DNA of 64,000 nucleotides from NCBI GenBank assembly GCA_964384465.1, contig CAYLLT010000007.1, forward strand, positions 1 through 64,000. Reading direction: 5' to 3'. This DNA comes from CAYLLT01 sp964384465 (GTDB taxonomy: Bacteria > Planctomycetota > Phycisphaerae > UBA1845 > PWPN01). Shown piece by piece: positions 14,231-21,807 of this stretch (position 1 is its first letter; every line of letters begins with the position of its first letter). A program made the position numbers and the translations under genes. The notes beneath the pieces are model-generated. The model was not told the origin of the DNA. It made no database searches and saw only the letters and a list, made by a program, of their open reading frames with translations.

Positions 14231-15421
14231 ATGGCAGATACTGAAGTCAGATCCGACGAGATGTTTGAGGCGGGCGAAGAGGCGGCCGAGGCGCTGGCTG
14301 AATCCCACTCATCATCGCACCACAAGAAAAAAGAGCCGCGGATCAACAAGTACCTGAAGTTCATGGTCAAGGAGAAGGCGTCCGACCTGCACTTCAAATC
14401 AAACCAGAAGGTGCACGTGCGGCTCAAGGGCGATCTCAAACCGCTCGGTCACGTGCTCTCGGCCAAGCAGGTCGAGGACATCTGGCTCGAGATCATGAGC
14501 GATCACCACAAGAAGCAATTAAAGGAAAATGGAGCATCCGATTTCGCGTACCAGCTCGGCGGCTCCGACCGCTTCCGCGTCAACATCTTCATGCAGCGGG
14601 GCACGATCAGCGTGGCCGCCCGCCGGGTGAACAAGGACATTTTCAACTTCAAAGACCTGCACCTGCCCGAGAGTATCTTCAAGATCACCGAATATCATCA
14701 GGGTCTGGTCCTGCTGGCCGGCATCACCGGCTCCGGCAAGTCCACCACCATCGCCGCCGCGCTCGATTACATCAACGCCAACCGGGCCTGCCACATCGTC
14801 ACCATCGAAGACCCGATCGAGTACCTGTTCGAGGATCGAAAGGCGCTCATCAATCAGCGCGAGGTCGGCGTCGATGTGAAGGACTTCCAGCAGGCGCTCA
14901 AGTACCTGATGCGCGAGGACCCGGACGTGGTGCTGGTGGGTGAGATGCGCGATGCGGAAACGTTCATGGCCGCCCTGAACGCCGCCGAAACCGGCCACCT
15001 GGTGTTCGGAACGGTCCACGCCTCGGGCAGCGCTCAAACCATCACGCGCGTGCTCGATCTATTGCCGGAAGGCTCGCGCGACCTGATCCGCCAGACCCTC
15101 GTATTCAACCTCCAGGCGATCGTCTGCCAGAAGCTGCTGCCGAGCATAAAGGCCGATGTCGGCCGTATCCCCGCCGTCGAGATCCTTTTCGCCACGCCCA
15201 CCGTGCGCAAACTGATCGACGAGAAGCGCGAAGACGAACTCTCGAAAGTGATTCGGGCCTCGCAGGGTGAGGGCATGCTGGATATGAACGAGTGCCTGAA
15301 AAACCTGGTCGAGCAGGAGTTTATCGAGACCGCTGTCGCCTACGCCGCCTCGCCCAACCCGCAGGAACTCAAGATGCGCCTGAAAGGCATCAGCGCCGGC
15401 GGCGGCGGAATCTTAGGGTAG
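14231..15421 (+). CDS. pilT: Type IV pilus retraction ATPase PilT
   Basis: 396 residues, cytoplasmic hexameric ATPase that powers pilus retraction (twitching motility). Walker A GITGSGKS at about 164-171, Asp box TIEDPIEY at about 191-198, Walker B DVVLVGEMRD at about 232-241, and His box GHLVFGTVHA at about 255-264. A non-conserved acidic/histidine-rich leader occupies residues 1-37. No pilU or pilin gene is nearby. The 3' end, from about residue 341, is duplicated at 16200-16366 (six or so mismatches in 167 bp). The two copies flank a 778-bp segment carrying a DUF433/DUF5615 pair, so the pilT gene was kept intact while DNA was added behind it. Confidence 0.95.
   Translation: MADTEVRSDEMFEAGEEAAEALAESHSSSHHKKKEPRINKYLKFMVKEKASDLHFKSNQKVHVRLKGDLKPLGHVLSAKQVEDIWLEIMSDHHKKQLKENGASDFAYQLGGSDRFRVNIFMQRGTISVAARRVNKDIFNFKDLHLPESIFKITEYHQGLVLLAGITGSGKSTTIAAALDYINANRACHIVTIEDPIEYLFEDRKALINQREVGVDVKDFQQALKYLMREDPDVVLVGEMRDAETFMAALNAAETGHLVFGTVHASGSAQTITRVLDLLPEGSRDLIRQTLVFNLQAIVCQKLLPSIKADVGRIPAVEILFATPTVRKLIDEKREDELSKVIRASQGEGMLDMNECLKNLVEQEFIETAVAYAASPNPQELKMRLKGISAGGGGILG
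15255..15421. repeat. Direct repeat, left copy (3' end of pilT)
   Basis: The last 167 bp of pilT. Its twin at 16200-16366 has the same length with no gaps and about 96% identity. Confidence 0.92.
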
Positions 15422-15465
15422 AATCTAATTTCCTCAGAGAGTCTTTCAGGCCGGGCACGCTCGTA

Positions 15466-15690
15466 TCAGGAAGGAAGCGCATGGTAAAGGCGGCTGTCGA
15501 GTTCCCTGCGCGCGAACGCGATGCAAGCCCTGATATCTTCCTCGGTGACATCATACGCGCGTTGAACATCCGCGAAGGTGTCTCCGCCGGCAAGAGCGCC
15601 TAAAATAGTCGTTATTGGCGTCCGTGTCCCCCGCACCACGGGCTTACCGTGACAAATCTCGGGATCGACTACAATCCTAGTCTGCTGCAT
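15466..15690 (-). CDS. DUF433 antitoxin-like protein
   Basis: 74 residues, typical length for DUF433, whose fold is a winged helix-like domain near VapB/MerR-type antitoxins. The family ends in a conserved pattern, seen here as HGKPVVRGTRTPITTILGAL, FADVQRAYDVTEEDIRACI, and FARRELD. DUF433 usually precedes a DUF5615 toxin in one operon; here the partner lies on the opposite strand, so the two promoters must face away from each other across 129 bp. The module is bracketed by the pilT duplication. Antitoxin function is inferred from the partnership. Confidence 0.82.
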   Translation of the reverse strand: MQQTRIVVDPEICHGKPVVRGTRTPITTILGALAGGDTFADVQRAYDVTEEDIRACIAFARRELDSRLYHALPS

Positions 15691-15819
15691 GTCGCTTGCC
15701 TTTCTAAGTACCCACTATTATATCCTCGTCATACCCTTCAGCACAACAGAGCCGAGAAGGGAAGGTCGTTTAGAAAAGCTCTGGAAAACTCGCGGCCTTC
15801 TTGATGGATCTCGTGCGAA

Positions 15820-16200
15820 ATGACTCAGTTCCTTGTCGATGCCAGTTTGCCTCGTTCCGTTGCACCGCTTGTCACAACCCTTGGACATCGCGCGATCGAT
15901 GTCCGCGATGTCGGACTGCGGACGGCGACGGATCGCCGGGTTGCGGGATATGCGCGGGAGAACGGTCTGGCTCTGCTGACGAAAGATCATGACTTCGGGA
16001 ACATTCTCGTTTATCCGCCCGAACAGTACCCGGGGATTGTGATTATTGAGCCCCCGGAGGATGCACCGGAGCGGCTGATACTACAGATGGTCCGGCGTTT
16101 CATCTCCGACAACTGGGCGCTCACCAATCTACCGGGTCGGCTCGCTGTGGTTGAGGTGTATCGGGTGCGCTTTTGGCCCGCTGTGCCACGGGGTGGATAG
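15820..16200 (+). CDS. DUF5615 PIN-like toxin candidate
   Basis: 126 residues. The beginning QFLVDASLPRSVAPLVTTLGH and the later LLTKDHDFGNILVYP match DUF5615, a PIN-like fold with acidic residues (D8 and the KDHDF aspartates) placed for metal binding and RNA cleavage. It is followed immediately by the second copy of the pilT end: its stop TAG at 16198-16200 abuts the repeat. Together with the divergent DUF433 gene it forms a likely toxin-antitoxin module. Confidence 0.8.
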   Translation: MTQFLVDASLPRSVAPLVTTLGHRAIDVRDVGLRTATDRRVAGYARENGLALLTKDHDFGNILVYPPEQYPGIVIIEPPEDAPERLILQMVRRFISDNWALTNLPGRLAVVEVYRVRFWPAVPRGG

Positions 16201-16366
16201 GGCCTCGCAGAGCGAGGGCATGCTGGATATGAACGAGTGCCTGAAGAACCTGGTCGAGCAGGAGTTTATCGAGACCGCTGTCGCCTACGCCGCCTCACCC
16301 AACCCGCAGGAACTCAAGATGCGCCTGAAAGGCATCAGCGCCGGCGGCGGCGGAATCCTTGGGTAG
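16200..16366 (+). pseudogene. Second copy of the pilT 3' end (direct repeat, right copy)
   Basis: Translates as RASQSEGMLDMNECLKNLVE then QEFIETAVAYAASPNPQ and so on to GGGGILG before a TAG, the C terminus of PilT (about 55 residues). There is no start or ATPase core, so it is not functional. It marks the right border of the inserted module. Confidence 0.92.
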
Positions 16367-16375
16367 CCGTGCGGA

Positions 16376-17686
16376 TCAGGCCCGTTTGAACACCGGCAGC
16401 GGCGGGAACGATTGTCCGAGGATCTTGCCGGCGTCGGCGCGGAACCAGTCCTTGAGCATGGCGGCGTAGACACTGCGAAAATCGGTGGTGAAGCCGAGAT
16501 CGCCCTGGTCGAGCTTTTCGAGGCTGGCCGGCTGGCCGTGGAAGCCCGGCTGGATGTGGTTGCCGATGACGAACATGGGAGCGGCGGCGCCATGGTCGGT
16601 CCCGCCGGAGGCATTCTCCTCGACGCGGCGGCCGAACTCCGAGAACGTCATCAGCGTGACGCGGTCGAGTTGGCGGGTCGCCTTCAGGTCGTTCACGAAT
16701 GCCCGCAGCGCGTCGCCGAGCTGATTGAGCAACTGCTGGTGGCGGTTCGACTGGGCGGAGTGCGTATCGTAACCGCCCTGCGAGACGTAATAGATCTTCG
16801 TCGGCATGTTCGCGTTGATCATGCGGGCGACGGTGCGTAGTGACTGGGCCATCGGCGAGCCGGGATAACTGGCGGCGGGCGCCCCGGCGGCGGCACGCTG
16901 GATATCCGCGGCACTGAGCCGGGCGTCCAGCGCGGTCCGCTGGAGATAATCGAGTTCGGAGACCGCCGACCGGCGCGAGGCGCTCTCCGGCTCGTTCAGC
17001 TTGGCGAAAGCAGCCGCGGCCACGGAGCCGGAGTTGTCGCCGCCTCGCTGCCGCTTATTCATCCCTCCGTCGCCGTTCCAGCTCAGGTTCTCCGGCCGCT
17101 GAAACGCGACCGGTGCGAACTTCCGGCCGCGCATGGCCAGCGGCGATTCTGATGTCAGCGCGATCCCCGCCTTGGGGTCGGGCTTGTCCTCCCCCTTGCA
17201 GGTGTTGTCGAAATAGCGCCCGAGCCAGCCGGTGTGCAGGCGGCCGTCCGGCGATGCCGTTGACCAGATATCCGTGCTCTTGAAATGCGAGCGGTTCGGG
17301 TTCGGATAACCGACGCCCTGAACGATCCCCAGAAGGCCGTCGTCGTACAACGATTTCAGCCCGGTCAGCGACGGGTGCAGGGAATACTCGTCATCGATCT
17401 TGAGCGCCTCTTTCTTGGGGATGCCGATCTGCCGGCGGTACTTGTAGTAAAGGTCATTGCGCACCGGGACGACCGTGTTCAAGCCATCGTTGCCGCCGGC
17501 CAGTTGCAGGACGACCAGGATCCGTTCGTCGGGCATGCCCGGCCGCGACCGCGTGCGAGCGCCGTCCGCCGGTGAGACGGCCAGCGCGCTGCGTTCGAGA
17601 AATGCCGGCACGGTGGCCGCCGCGCCGACCAGCGTCAGCCCGCGATGCAGGAAAATCCGGCGGGTGGTCAAGTCTTCAACGTGCAT
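16376..17686 (-). CDS. DUF1501 family Tat-exported protein
   Basis: 436 residues. The N terminus TTRRIFLHRGLTLVGAAATV is a twin-arginine signal. The DUF1501 fold is alkaline-phosphatase-like: a first strand ILVVLQLAGGNDGLNTVVPV, with the Asn-Asp-Gly that replaces the nucleophile region; SLHPSLTGL; VGYPNPNRSHFKSTDIWSTA; YVSQGGYDTHSAQSNRH; LMTFSEFGRRVEENAS; and GTDHGAAAPMFVIG, which hold His/Asp ligands. It is the standard partner of the upstream DUF1800 gene (82 bp away, with a palindromic element in between), a pair very common in Planctomycetota. The enzymatic role is unknown; a link to surface or sugar metabolism is only circumstantial. Confidence 0.9.
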   Translation of the reverse strand: MHVEDLTTRRIFLHRGLTLVGAAATVPAFLERSALAVSPADGARTRSRPGMPDERILVVLQLAGGNDGLNTVVPVRNDLYYKYRRQIGIPKKEALKIDDEYSLHPSLTGLKSLYDDGLLGIVQGVGYPNPNRSHFKSTDIWSTASPDGRLHTGWLGRYFDNTCKGEDKPDPKAGIALTSESPLAMRGRKFAPVAFQRPENLSWNGDGGMNKRQRGGDNSGSVAAAAFAKLNEPESASRRSAVSELDYLQRTALDARLSAADIQRAAAGAPAASYPGSPMAQSLRTVARMINANMPTKIYYVSQGGYDTHSAQSNRHQQLLNQLGDALRAFVNDLKATRQLDRVTLMTFSEFGRRVEENASGGTDHGAAAPMFVIGNHIQPGFHGQPASLEKLDQGDLGFTTDFRSVYAAMLKDWFRADAGKILGQSFPPLPVFKRA

Positions 17687-17710
17687 GGCTTTTTCTCACT
17701 TCTGTGACGA

Positions 17711-17767
17711 TCCGAACCCCGCACGCCAGTGCGGGGCCAGGCCCACCACTGGCGTGGTGGGTTCGGA
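17711..17767. repeat. Palindromic element, GAACCCCGCACGCCAGT family, copy 1
   Basis: Two nested hairpins, CCCCGCACGCCAGTGCGGGG and CCCACCACTGGCGTGGTGGG, within outer TCCGAACC / GGTTCGGA arms. Lies between the DUF1800 and DUF1501 genes. The other copy, at 61173-61228, is in reverse orientation. Confidence 0.85.
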
Positions 17768-17769
17768 GG

Positions 17770-19527
17770 TCAATTGAGCTGGTACTCCGGCGTACTCATC
17801 ACCAGATGGATCATCTTGCGGATGCGGTCGGGCGCGTCGCTCGCGCGGAGATTGAACGTGCCGCCATCCGCGACAAGTGCCCTTAACAGAATCTGCTTGC
17901 GATCCTCCGGCAACCGCACCGGCAACAGGCGGCCCACATAATGATCGACGATGGCCTGCGGCGTCGTCAGCTTATATTTATCAATGACCGGCATCGGATC
18001 GTACGGTATCTGCGGCTGTGAGAACTGCGGCGGCATCTGAATCTGGCGGAGCCACTCTTTGGCAGGCTCCGGCAGCGTGTCGATAGTCGAGGCCAACTCG
18101 CGCATCCGCGGGTCGAGGATCATTTCCCGATCCGGCGTCTCGTCCTTCATCATCGCGCCGTCGGCCTGCTTGTCGTCCGGTTTTTCGGCCGATGCCTTGC
18201 CCAGCACAGGGATGGCCGCCGGTTTGCCCTTGCCGATGCCGATGGCCGCCAGCCGCTGGCCCATGTACGGGCGATCGCGGCCGCCGCGCGTGCCGTTGAG
18301 CAGGCCGGCCATGACGTTGTATCGAATGAACAGCGTGCTGGTGTTGATCCACATCCGGCCGCCATCCCAGCCCTTGACGTTGGGCGGCTGGAACAGTTCC
18401 TGCCCCATCTGCATCATCTGGGAGTTGGTGGCCCGCAGATCGCCGATGGGCGTCTGAAGGAGCCGGGCCGAACCGACCATCAGCTCGGTCGGGCTTTTGA
18501 TCAACGCTGAACGGACCTTCATTGAATAAAAGGCATCGCTCGTGAAAATCGTGCGCATGGCCTCGCGAACGTCGTAATTGCTGGAGCGGATTTTTTCCGC
18601 GAGCGCGTCGATGGCGGCATCATCGGGATTGGGGGCGACGAAAAAGATCCACAGTTTTCGCGCCAGGTGCCGGGCGGTGGCCGGTTGCTCGAAGATGATG
18701 TCGATGATGTCGTCGCCGTCGAAGTTGCCCGTGCGGCCGAGGAACGTCTTTTCGCCGCCGTCATGAGCGCCGCGCCGCACAAAAAACCCGTCCGGGCCGG
18801 CCGCCCAGCCGGTGAACGCCCGCGCCGCCTCCTTCACGTCCTGCTCGGTGTAGTTCCCCTCGCCCATGGTGAACAGTTCCATCAGCTCGCGGGCGTAGTT
18901 CTCGTTGGGGTGCGACTTCACGTTCTTTCCCGCATCGAGATAAATGAGCATGGCTTCATCGCGGCTGATGCCTTTGACCAGCGTTTTGAAATCGCTGAGG
19001 GCATGCGCGCGGAGGAACTGGTTCTGGTTGTACATCGCCCGCGGATTGCGCACTTCCTTCATGCCGCTGGTGAAGTGCCCGTGCCAGAACAGCGTCATTT
19101 TTTCTTCGAAGGGTCGCGCGGTCGCCACCATGCGCCGCAGCCACCAGTCCTGAAGGGAGTTGGCGTGCCCTTTGCCGACCTGAACGGCGACCTGAAACAG
19201 CTTCTTGCGATCCTCGTCAGGCACGGCGGCAAATAAACTCCGGGGCGGGCGATCGGGAAAGACATCGGGATAGTCCGCATCGTCCTGCGGCGTGCTCTCG
19301 TAATCCAACAGCGCCGCGACGGCCTGGTCGCGGCCGAGTTTGGTCAGATGCTGGATCTGCTCAGGCGTGCCGCCGAAGCCGGCCCGCCGCAACAGGTGGG
19401 CCGCTTTTTCTGACGACCATTGCGGATTTGAAGATACCGCCAGCGGTTCGGCCGCCGCCATCGCCATCGGCGCCGTCAGGAGCATGAGCGCCGGAGTTAA
19501 GATCAATCGAATCCATTGTCGATTCAT
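17770..19527 (-). CDS. DUF1800 family exported protein
   Basis: 585 residues. Starts with a hydrophobic leader, WIRLILTPALMLLTAPMAMA. The DUF1800 core follows: WSSEKAAHLLRRAGFGGTPEQ, WWLRRMVATARPFEEKMTLFWHGHF, NYARELMELFTMGEGNYTEQ and DVKEAARAFTGWA, each conserved in the family. A long proline/lysine-poor region near 380-470 (with KDETPDREMILDPRMREL) is an insertion relative to short members, rich in charge. It is transcribed ahead of DUF1501; both are probably one operon. The role is unknown; such pairs occur by the dozen in planctomycete genomes. Confidence 0.9.
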   Translation of the reverse strand: MNRQWIRLILTPALMLLTAPMAMAAAEPLAVSSNPQWSSEKAAHLLRRAGFGGTPEQIQHLTKLGRDQAVAALLDYESTPQDDADYPDVFPDRPPRSLFAAVPDEDRKKLFQVAVQVGKGHANSLQDWWLRRMVATARPFEEKMTLFWHGHFTSGMKEVRNPRAMYNQNQFLRAHALSDFKTLVKGISRDEAMLIYLDAGKNVKSHPNENYARELMELFTMGEGNYTEQDVKEAARAFTGWAAGPDGFFVRRGAHDGGEKTFLGRTGNFDGDDIIDIIFEQPATARHLARKLWIFFVAPNPDDAAIDALAEKIRSSNYDVREAMRTIFTSDAFYSMKVRSALIKSPTELMVGSARLLQTPIGDLRATNSQMMQMGQELFQPPNVKGWDGGRMWINTSTLFIRYNVMAGLLNGTRGGRDRPYMGQRLAAIGIGKGKPAAIPVLGKASAEKPDDKQADGAMMKDETPDREMILDPRMRELASTIDTLPEPAKEWLRQIQMPPQFSQPQIPYDPMPVIDKYKLTTPQAIVDHYVGRLLPVRLPEDRKQILLRALVADGGTFNLRASDAPDRIRKMIHLVMSTPEYQLN

Positions 19528-20255
19528 CGCGCAATCGCTCCAGGCAGTGCGTTATCCTGACCGTCTGTGCCGGACGGCTTGGCCGTGCCAGGCGAGCCCC
19601 GGCTAAACAGTGTTGCGCCTGTGGGTGCGCACCCCGGCCCGGCGTCTTACAGTATAACGTATCCGAGCGGATATTATTCTCCCATTCGGTGCTGGTTTAC
19701 ATTGAATCCGAGCCGCGACCGTAAGGGAGCGGGCAAGCTTCAGGACCGCTCCCTTACGGTCGCGGCTCGGAATTACTTGTCCTCCGCCCCTGTGGATAAT
19801 CGGCCGGCAGGATGCTATCGTCATAGGAGAGATCAGCGTCTGCCATGTTCGACAGGGAGCTTATTTGACTGAACCGTAAAACGAGGACCCCGGGAGGCCG
19901 CTAAATTCGGTGAGGAACGCATCCGCCACGGCGGAAGGTTCCCCCGAGACAAGCCACCCACGTTGCATTGGGGTTCTGTCAAATACCTCCCACCGGCATT
20001 GCGGTGGATGCTGATCTTTTTTTGCGCCGGCATCGCCGCAAACCGCCCGTCGCGGGCTCCGTGCCACTGCTATCCTGTGCCACTGTTCTCAAGCCTGGGT
20101 ATTACCCACATTTTTTCGTCCGTGGGTCGGGCTATTGCAGAGGAGTGAGAATCCTCGCCCACGAGGTTGAAAACGGGGATGGGCAGCAACCGACAGATTC
20201 TTCACAAAATAAAGCTTGAAAAAAAGAAAAGGAGGGGGTAGATTAAGTTTACAGC
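19528..20255. other. Long intergenic region with repeats and a promoter
   Basis: No gene is supported over 730 bp. It contains the SRDRKGA-type palindromic element (19707-19771), a stretch with several short repeats of GCCACTG (20070-20090), a small hairpin TGGGTA / TACCCA followed by a run of Ts (20096-20115), and a promoter-like TTGAAA-N17-TAGATT at 20216-20244. Short open frames here are repeat-derived. Confidence 0.65.
19707..19771. repeat. Palindromic element, SRDRKGA family, copy 1 (intergenic)
   Basis: Perfect 26-bp arms, beginning TCCGAGCCGCGACCGTAAGG and ending in its inverted copy, around a 13-bp loop with AAGCTT. Same family as 28034, 33175 and 56816. Confidence 0.92.
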
Positions 20256-20294
20256 AAACACGGGGAGAGTCATCAGTGGCTCTCCCCGTGTTTT
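20216..20294 (+). promoter_or_regulatory. Promoter and leader hairpin ahead of the PEP-CTERM gene
   Basis: TTGAAA (20216-20221), 17 bp, TAGATT (20239-20244). Just downstream, AAACACGGGGAGAG (20256-20269) pairs perfectly with CTCTCCCCGTGTTT (20280-20293) around a ten-base loop, then TTTTGGCTTTT. If transcribed from this promoter, the hairpin is at the 5' end of the leader, 80 bases before the start codon, and looks like an intrinsic terminator or a stabilising leader stem. Confidence 0.6.
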
Positions 20295-20373
20295 GGCTTT
20301 TACCGTGCCGCCGGCATCTCCGGTCAGAGGTTGTTCAAGCGCTCGGGTTGGGGCCGTAGAAGGGAAAAGCACA

Positions 20374-21471
20374 ATGCGTCTCGCACGACTGAGCGGCGCG
20401 GTTTGCGCGGCGGCTCTATTCGGATGGGTATTTTCAGGATCGGCGTCGGCGGACGTGTTCAACATGCCGTCGGGCCAGACCAGCGTCCAGATGGTGCCGG
20501 TGGGCAACGCGGGGAACCCGAACGATCCGGGCACAGGGAACCTCTATGGCGGCGTCGCCTACAACTACAACATCTCGAAGTTCGAGACCACCATTGGCCA
20601 GTACACGCAGTTCCTCAATGCCGTCGCCAAGACGGACACGTACGGGCTATACAACACAAATATGGCGACGAACCCGAACATCGCCGGCATCGCCCGCAGC
20701 GGCGCGTCGGGCAGCTATACGTACAGCGCGATCGGCTCGGCGAACAAGCCGATATCCTACGTAAGCTGGGGTGAATCGGCCCGTTTCGCCAACTGGCTGA
20801 CCAACGGCCAGCCGACGGGGGCGCAGGGGCCCGGCACGACGGAGACCGGCTCATACACGCTTAATGGCGCTATCACGAACGCCGCCCTGAACGCGGTCAC
20901 GCGCGACGCCAACGCCCGCTACGTCATTCCGACGGAGAACGAGTGGTACAAGGCGGCGTACTATGCCCCGACGAAGGGCGGGAGCAATTATTGGCTCTAC
21001 CCGATGCGCACGGACGCCGTCCCCTACAGCGATCAGCCGCCGGGGACCACGTCGCCCAATGCCGCGTTCGCGGGCAACTTCTTCCAAAACGACGGCTTGG
21101 CGGACGGGTACAACGACGGCTACGCTGTCACGGGCTCAACGAGCTATTCGAGCGCGCTGAACTATCTGACCGATGCCGGCGCGTACACGTCCGCGCTCAG
21201 CTATTACGGCACGTTCGATCAGGGCGGTAATCTCTATGAGTGGAACGAGACGCTCATCTTTGATCTCAATTCTTCCTCGTTGCGCGGTGTTCGCGGTGGC
21301 TCGTGGAGCGACGACCCTGGCGGCCTACCGGCCTCATTCCGGAGCGGCGGCGACCCGACGAACGAGTACGGCGGCGAAGGGTTTCGCGTCTCCGAGGTTC
21401 CTGAGCCTGCTACAGTGGGGTTAGTGGCTTTCGGTGGTTTGATGCTCCGACGGCGGAAGAAACGTTCGTAG
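20374..21471 (+). CDS. FGE-sulfatase-fold protein with PEP-CTERM sorting signal
   Basis: 365 residues. The ATG at 20374 starts a signal peptide, MRLARLSGAVCAAALFGWVF. The body is a formylglycine-generating-enzyme (SUMF1) fold: GGVAYNYNISKFETTIGQYT, PISYVSWGESARFANWLTNG, YVIPTENEWYKAAYY, FDQGGNLYEWNE and SLRGVRGGSWSDD ending FRVSE. No cysteine occurs in the mature part, so it cannot be a catalytic FGE and is more likely a structural or lectin-like use of the fold. The C terminus, VPEPATVGLVAFGGLMLRRR, is a canonical PEP-CTERM signal: VPEP motif, one hydrophobic helix, basic tail, recognised by an exosortase for surface sorting. No exosortase is in the window. Confidence 0.88.
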   Translation: MRLARLSGAVCAAALFGWVFSGSASADVFNMPSGQTSVQMVPVGNAGNPNDPGTGNLYGGVAYNYNISKFETTIGQYTQFLNAVAKTDTYGLYNTNMATNPNIAGIARSGASGSYTYSAIGSANKPISYVSWGESARFANWLTNGQPTGAQGPGTTETGSYTLNGAITNAALNAVTRDANARYVIPTENEWYKAAYYAPTKGGSNYWLYPMRTDAVPYSDQPPGTTSPNAAFAGNFFQNDGLADGYNDGYAVTGSTSYSSALNYLTDAGAYTSALSYYGTFDQGGNLYEWNETLIFDLNSSSLRGVRGGSWSDDPGGLPASFRSGGDPTNEYGGEGFRVSEVPEPATVGLVAFGGLMLRRRKKRS

Positions 21472-21807
21472 GTTCTCTTTGACCTTTGCCTCTTTTACCC
21501 TTTCTCTTTCGCCCGCCGAAGCCGGGCGTCATGCAAACCAAAGCGCCGCCGTTGGCGGACGCACTCCAAAAGCGCCGCCCCCGACGAACGAGAACAACAT
21601 CGGGTTCCGCGTCTCGGAAGCCCCTGAAAACCAGAGGCACAAGCCTGCGGCCAGAACCGGGCGAGGGGGGCATGGTTGGTGTGCCCCTGCCTCCCAAGCA
21701 GTGGGTCCGCTTGAGATCTCTTGCCTTACCCACTGCTTGAGAGGCTTGAGAGCAGTGGCACGTTTACAATTCGCGAGCGGCCGATGCGGGCGGTAATATG
21801 GTCGGCC
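21472..21807. other. Intergenic stretch with fragment of a second PEP-CTERM gene and a palindromic element
   Basis: Around 21585-21632 the DNA reads PTNENNIGFRVSEAPE, which mirrors GDPTNEYGGEGFRVSEVPE at the end of the preceding gene: a short copy of its 3' end, not an open gene. From 21681 to 21761 an inverted repeat follows, arms CTCCCAAGCAGTGGGT and ACCCACTGCTTGAGAG with one mismatch, extended by GTGCCCCTGC / GCAGTGGCAC. No complete gene is present. Confidence 0.6.
21681..21761. repeat. Palindromic element, AAGCAGTGGGT family
   Basis: Inner arms at 21691-21706 and 21728-21743 (15 of 16 matching), outer arms at both ends. Lies just before the GlmU-like gene, ending 47 bp upstream of its start. 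Confidence 0.7.

Noticed and set aside
15422..16199. The block between the pilT copies as an insertion sequence
   Set aside because: No transposase or terminal inverted repeats; the two frames are toxin-antitoxin-like families.
20256..20294. The leader hairpin as a known riboswitch
   Set aside because: It is a simple stem without the conserved junctions of FMN, TPP, cobalamin, SAM or glycine riboswitches.
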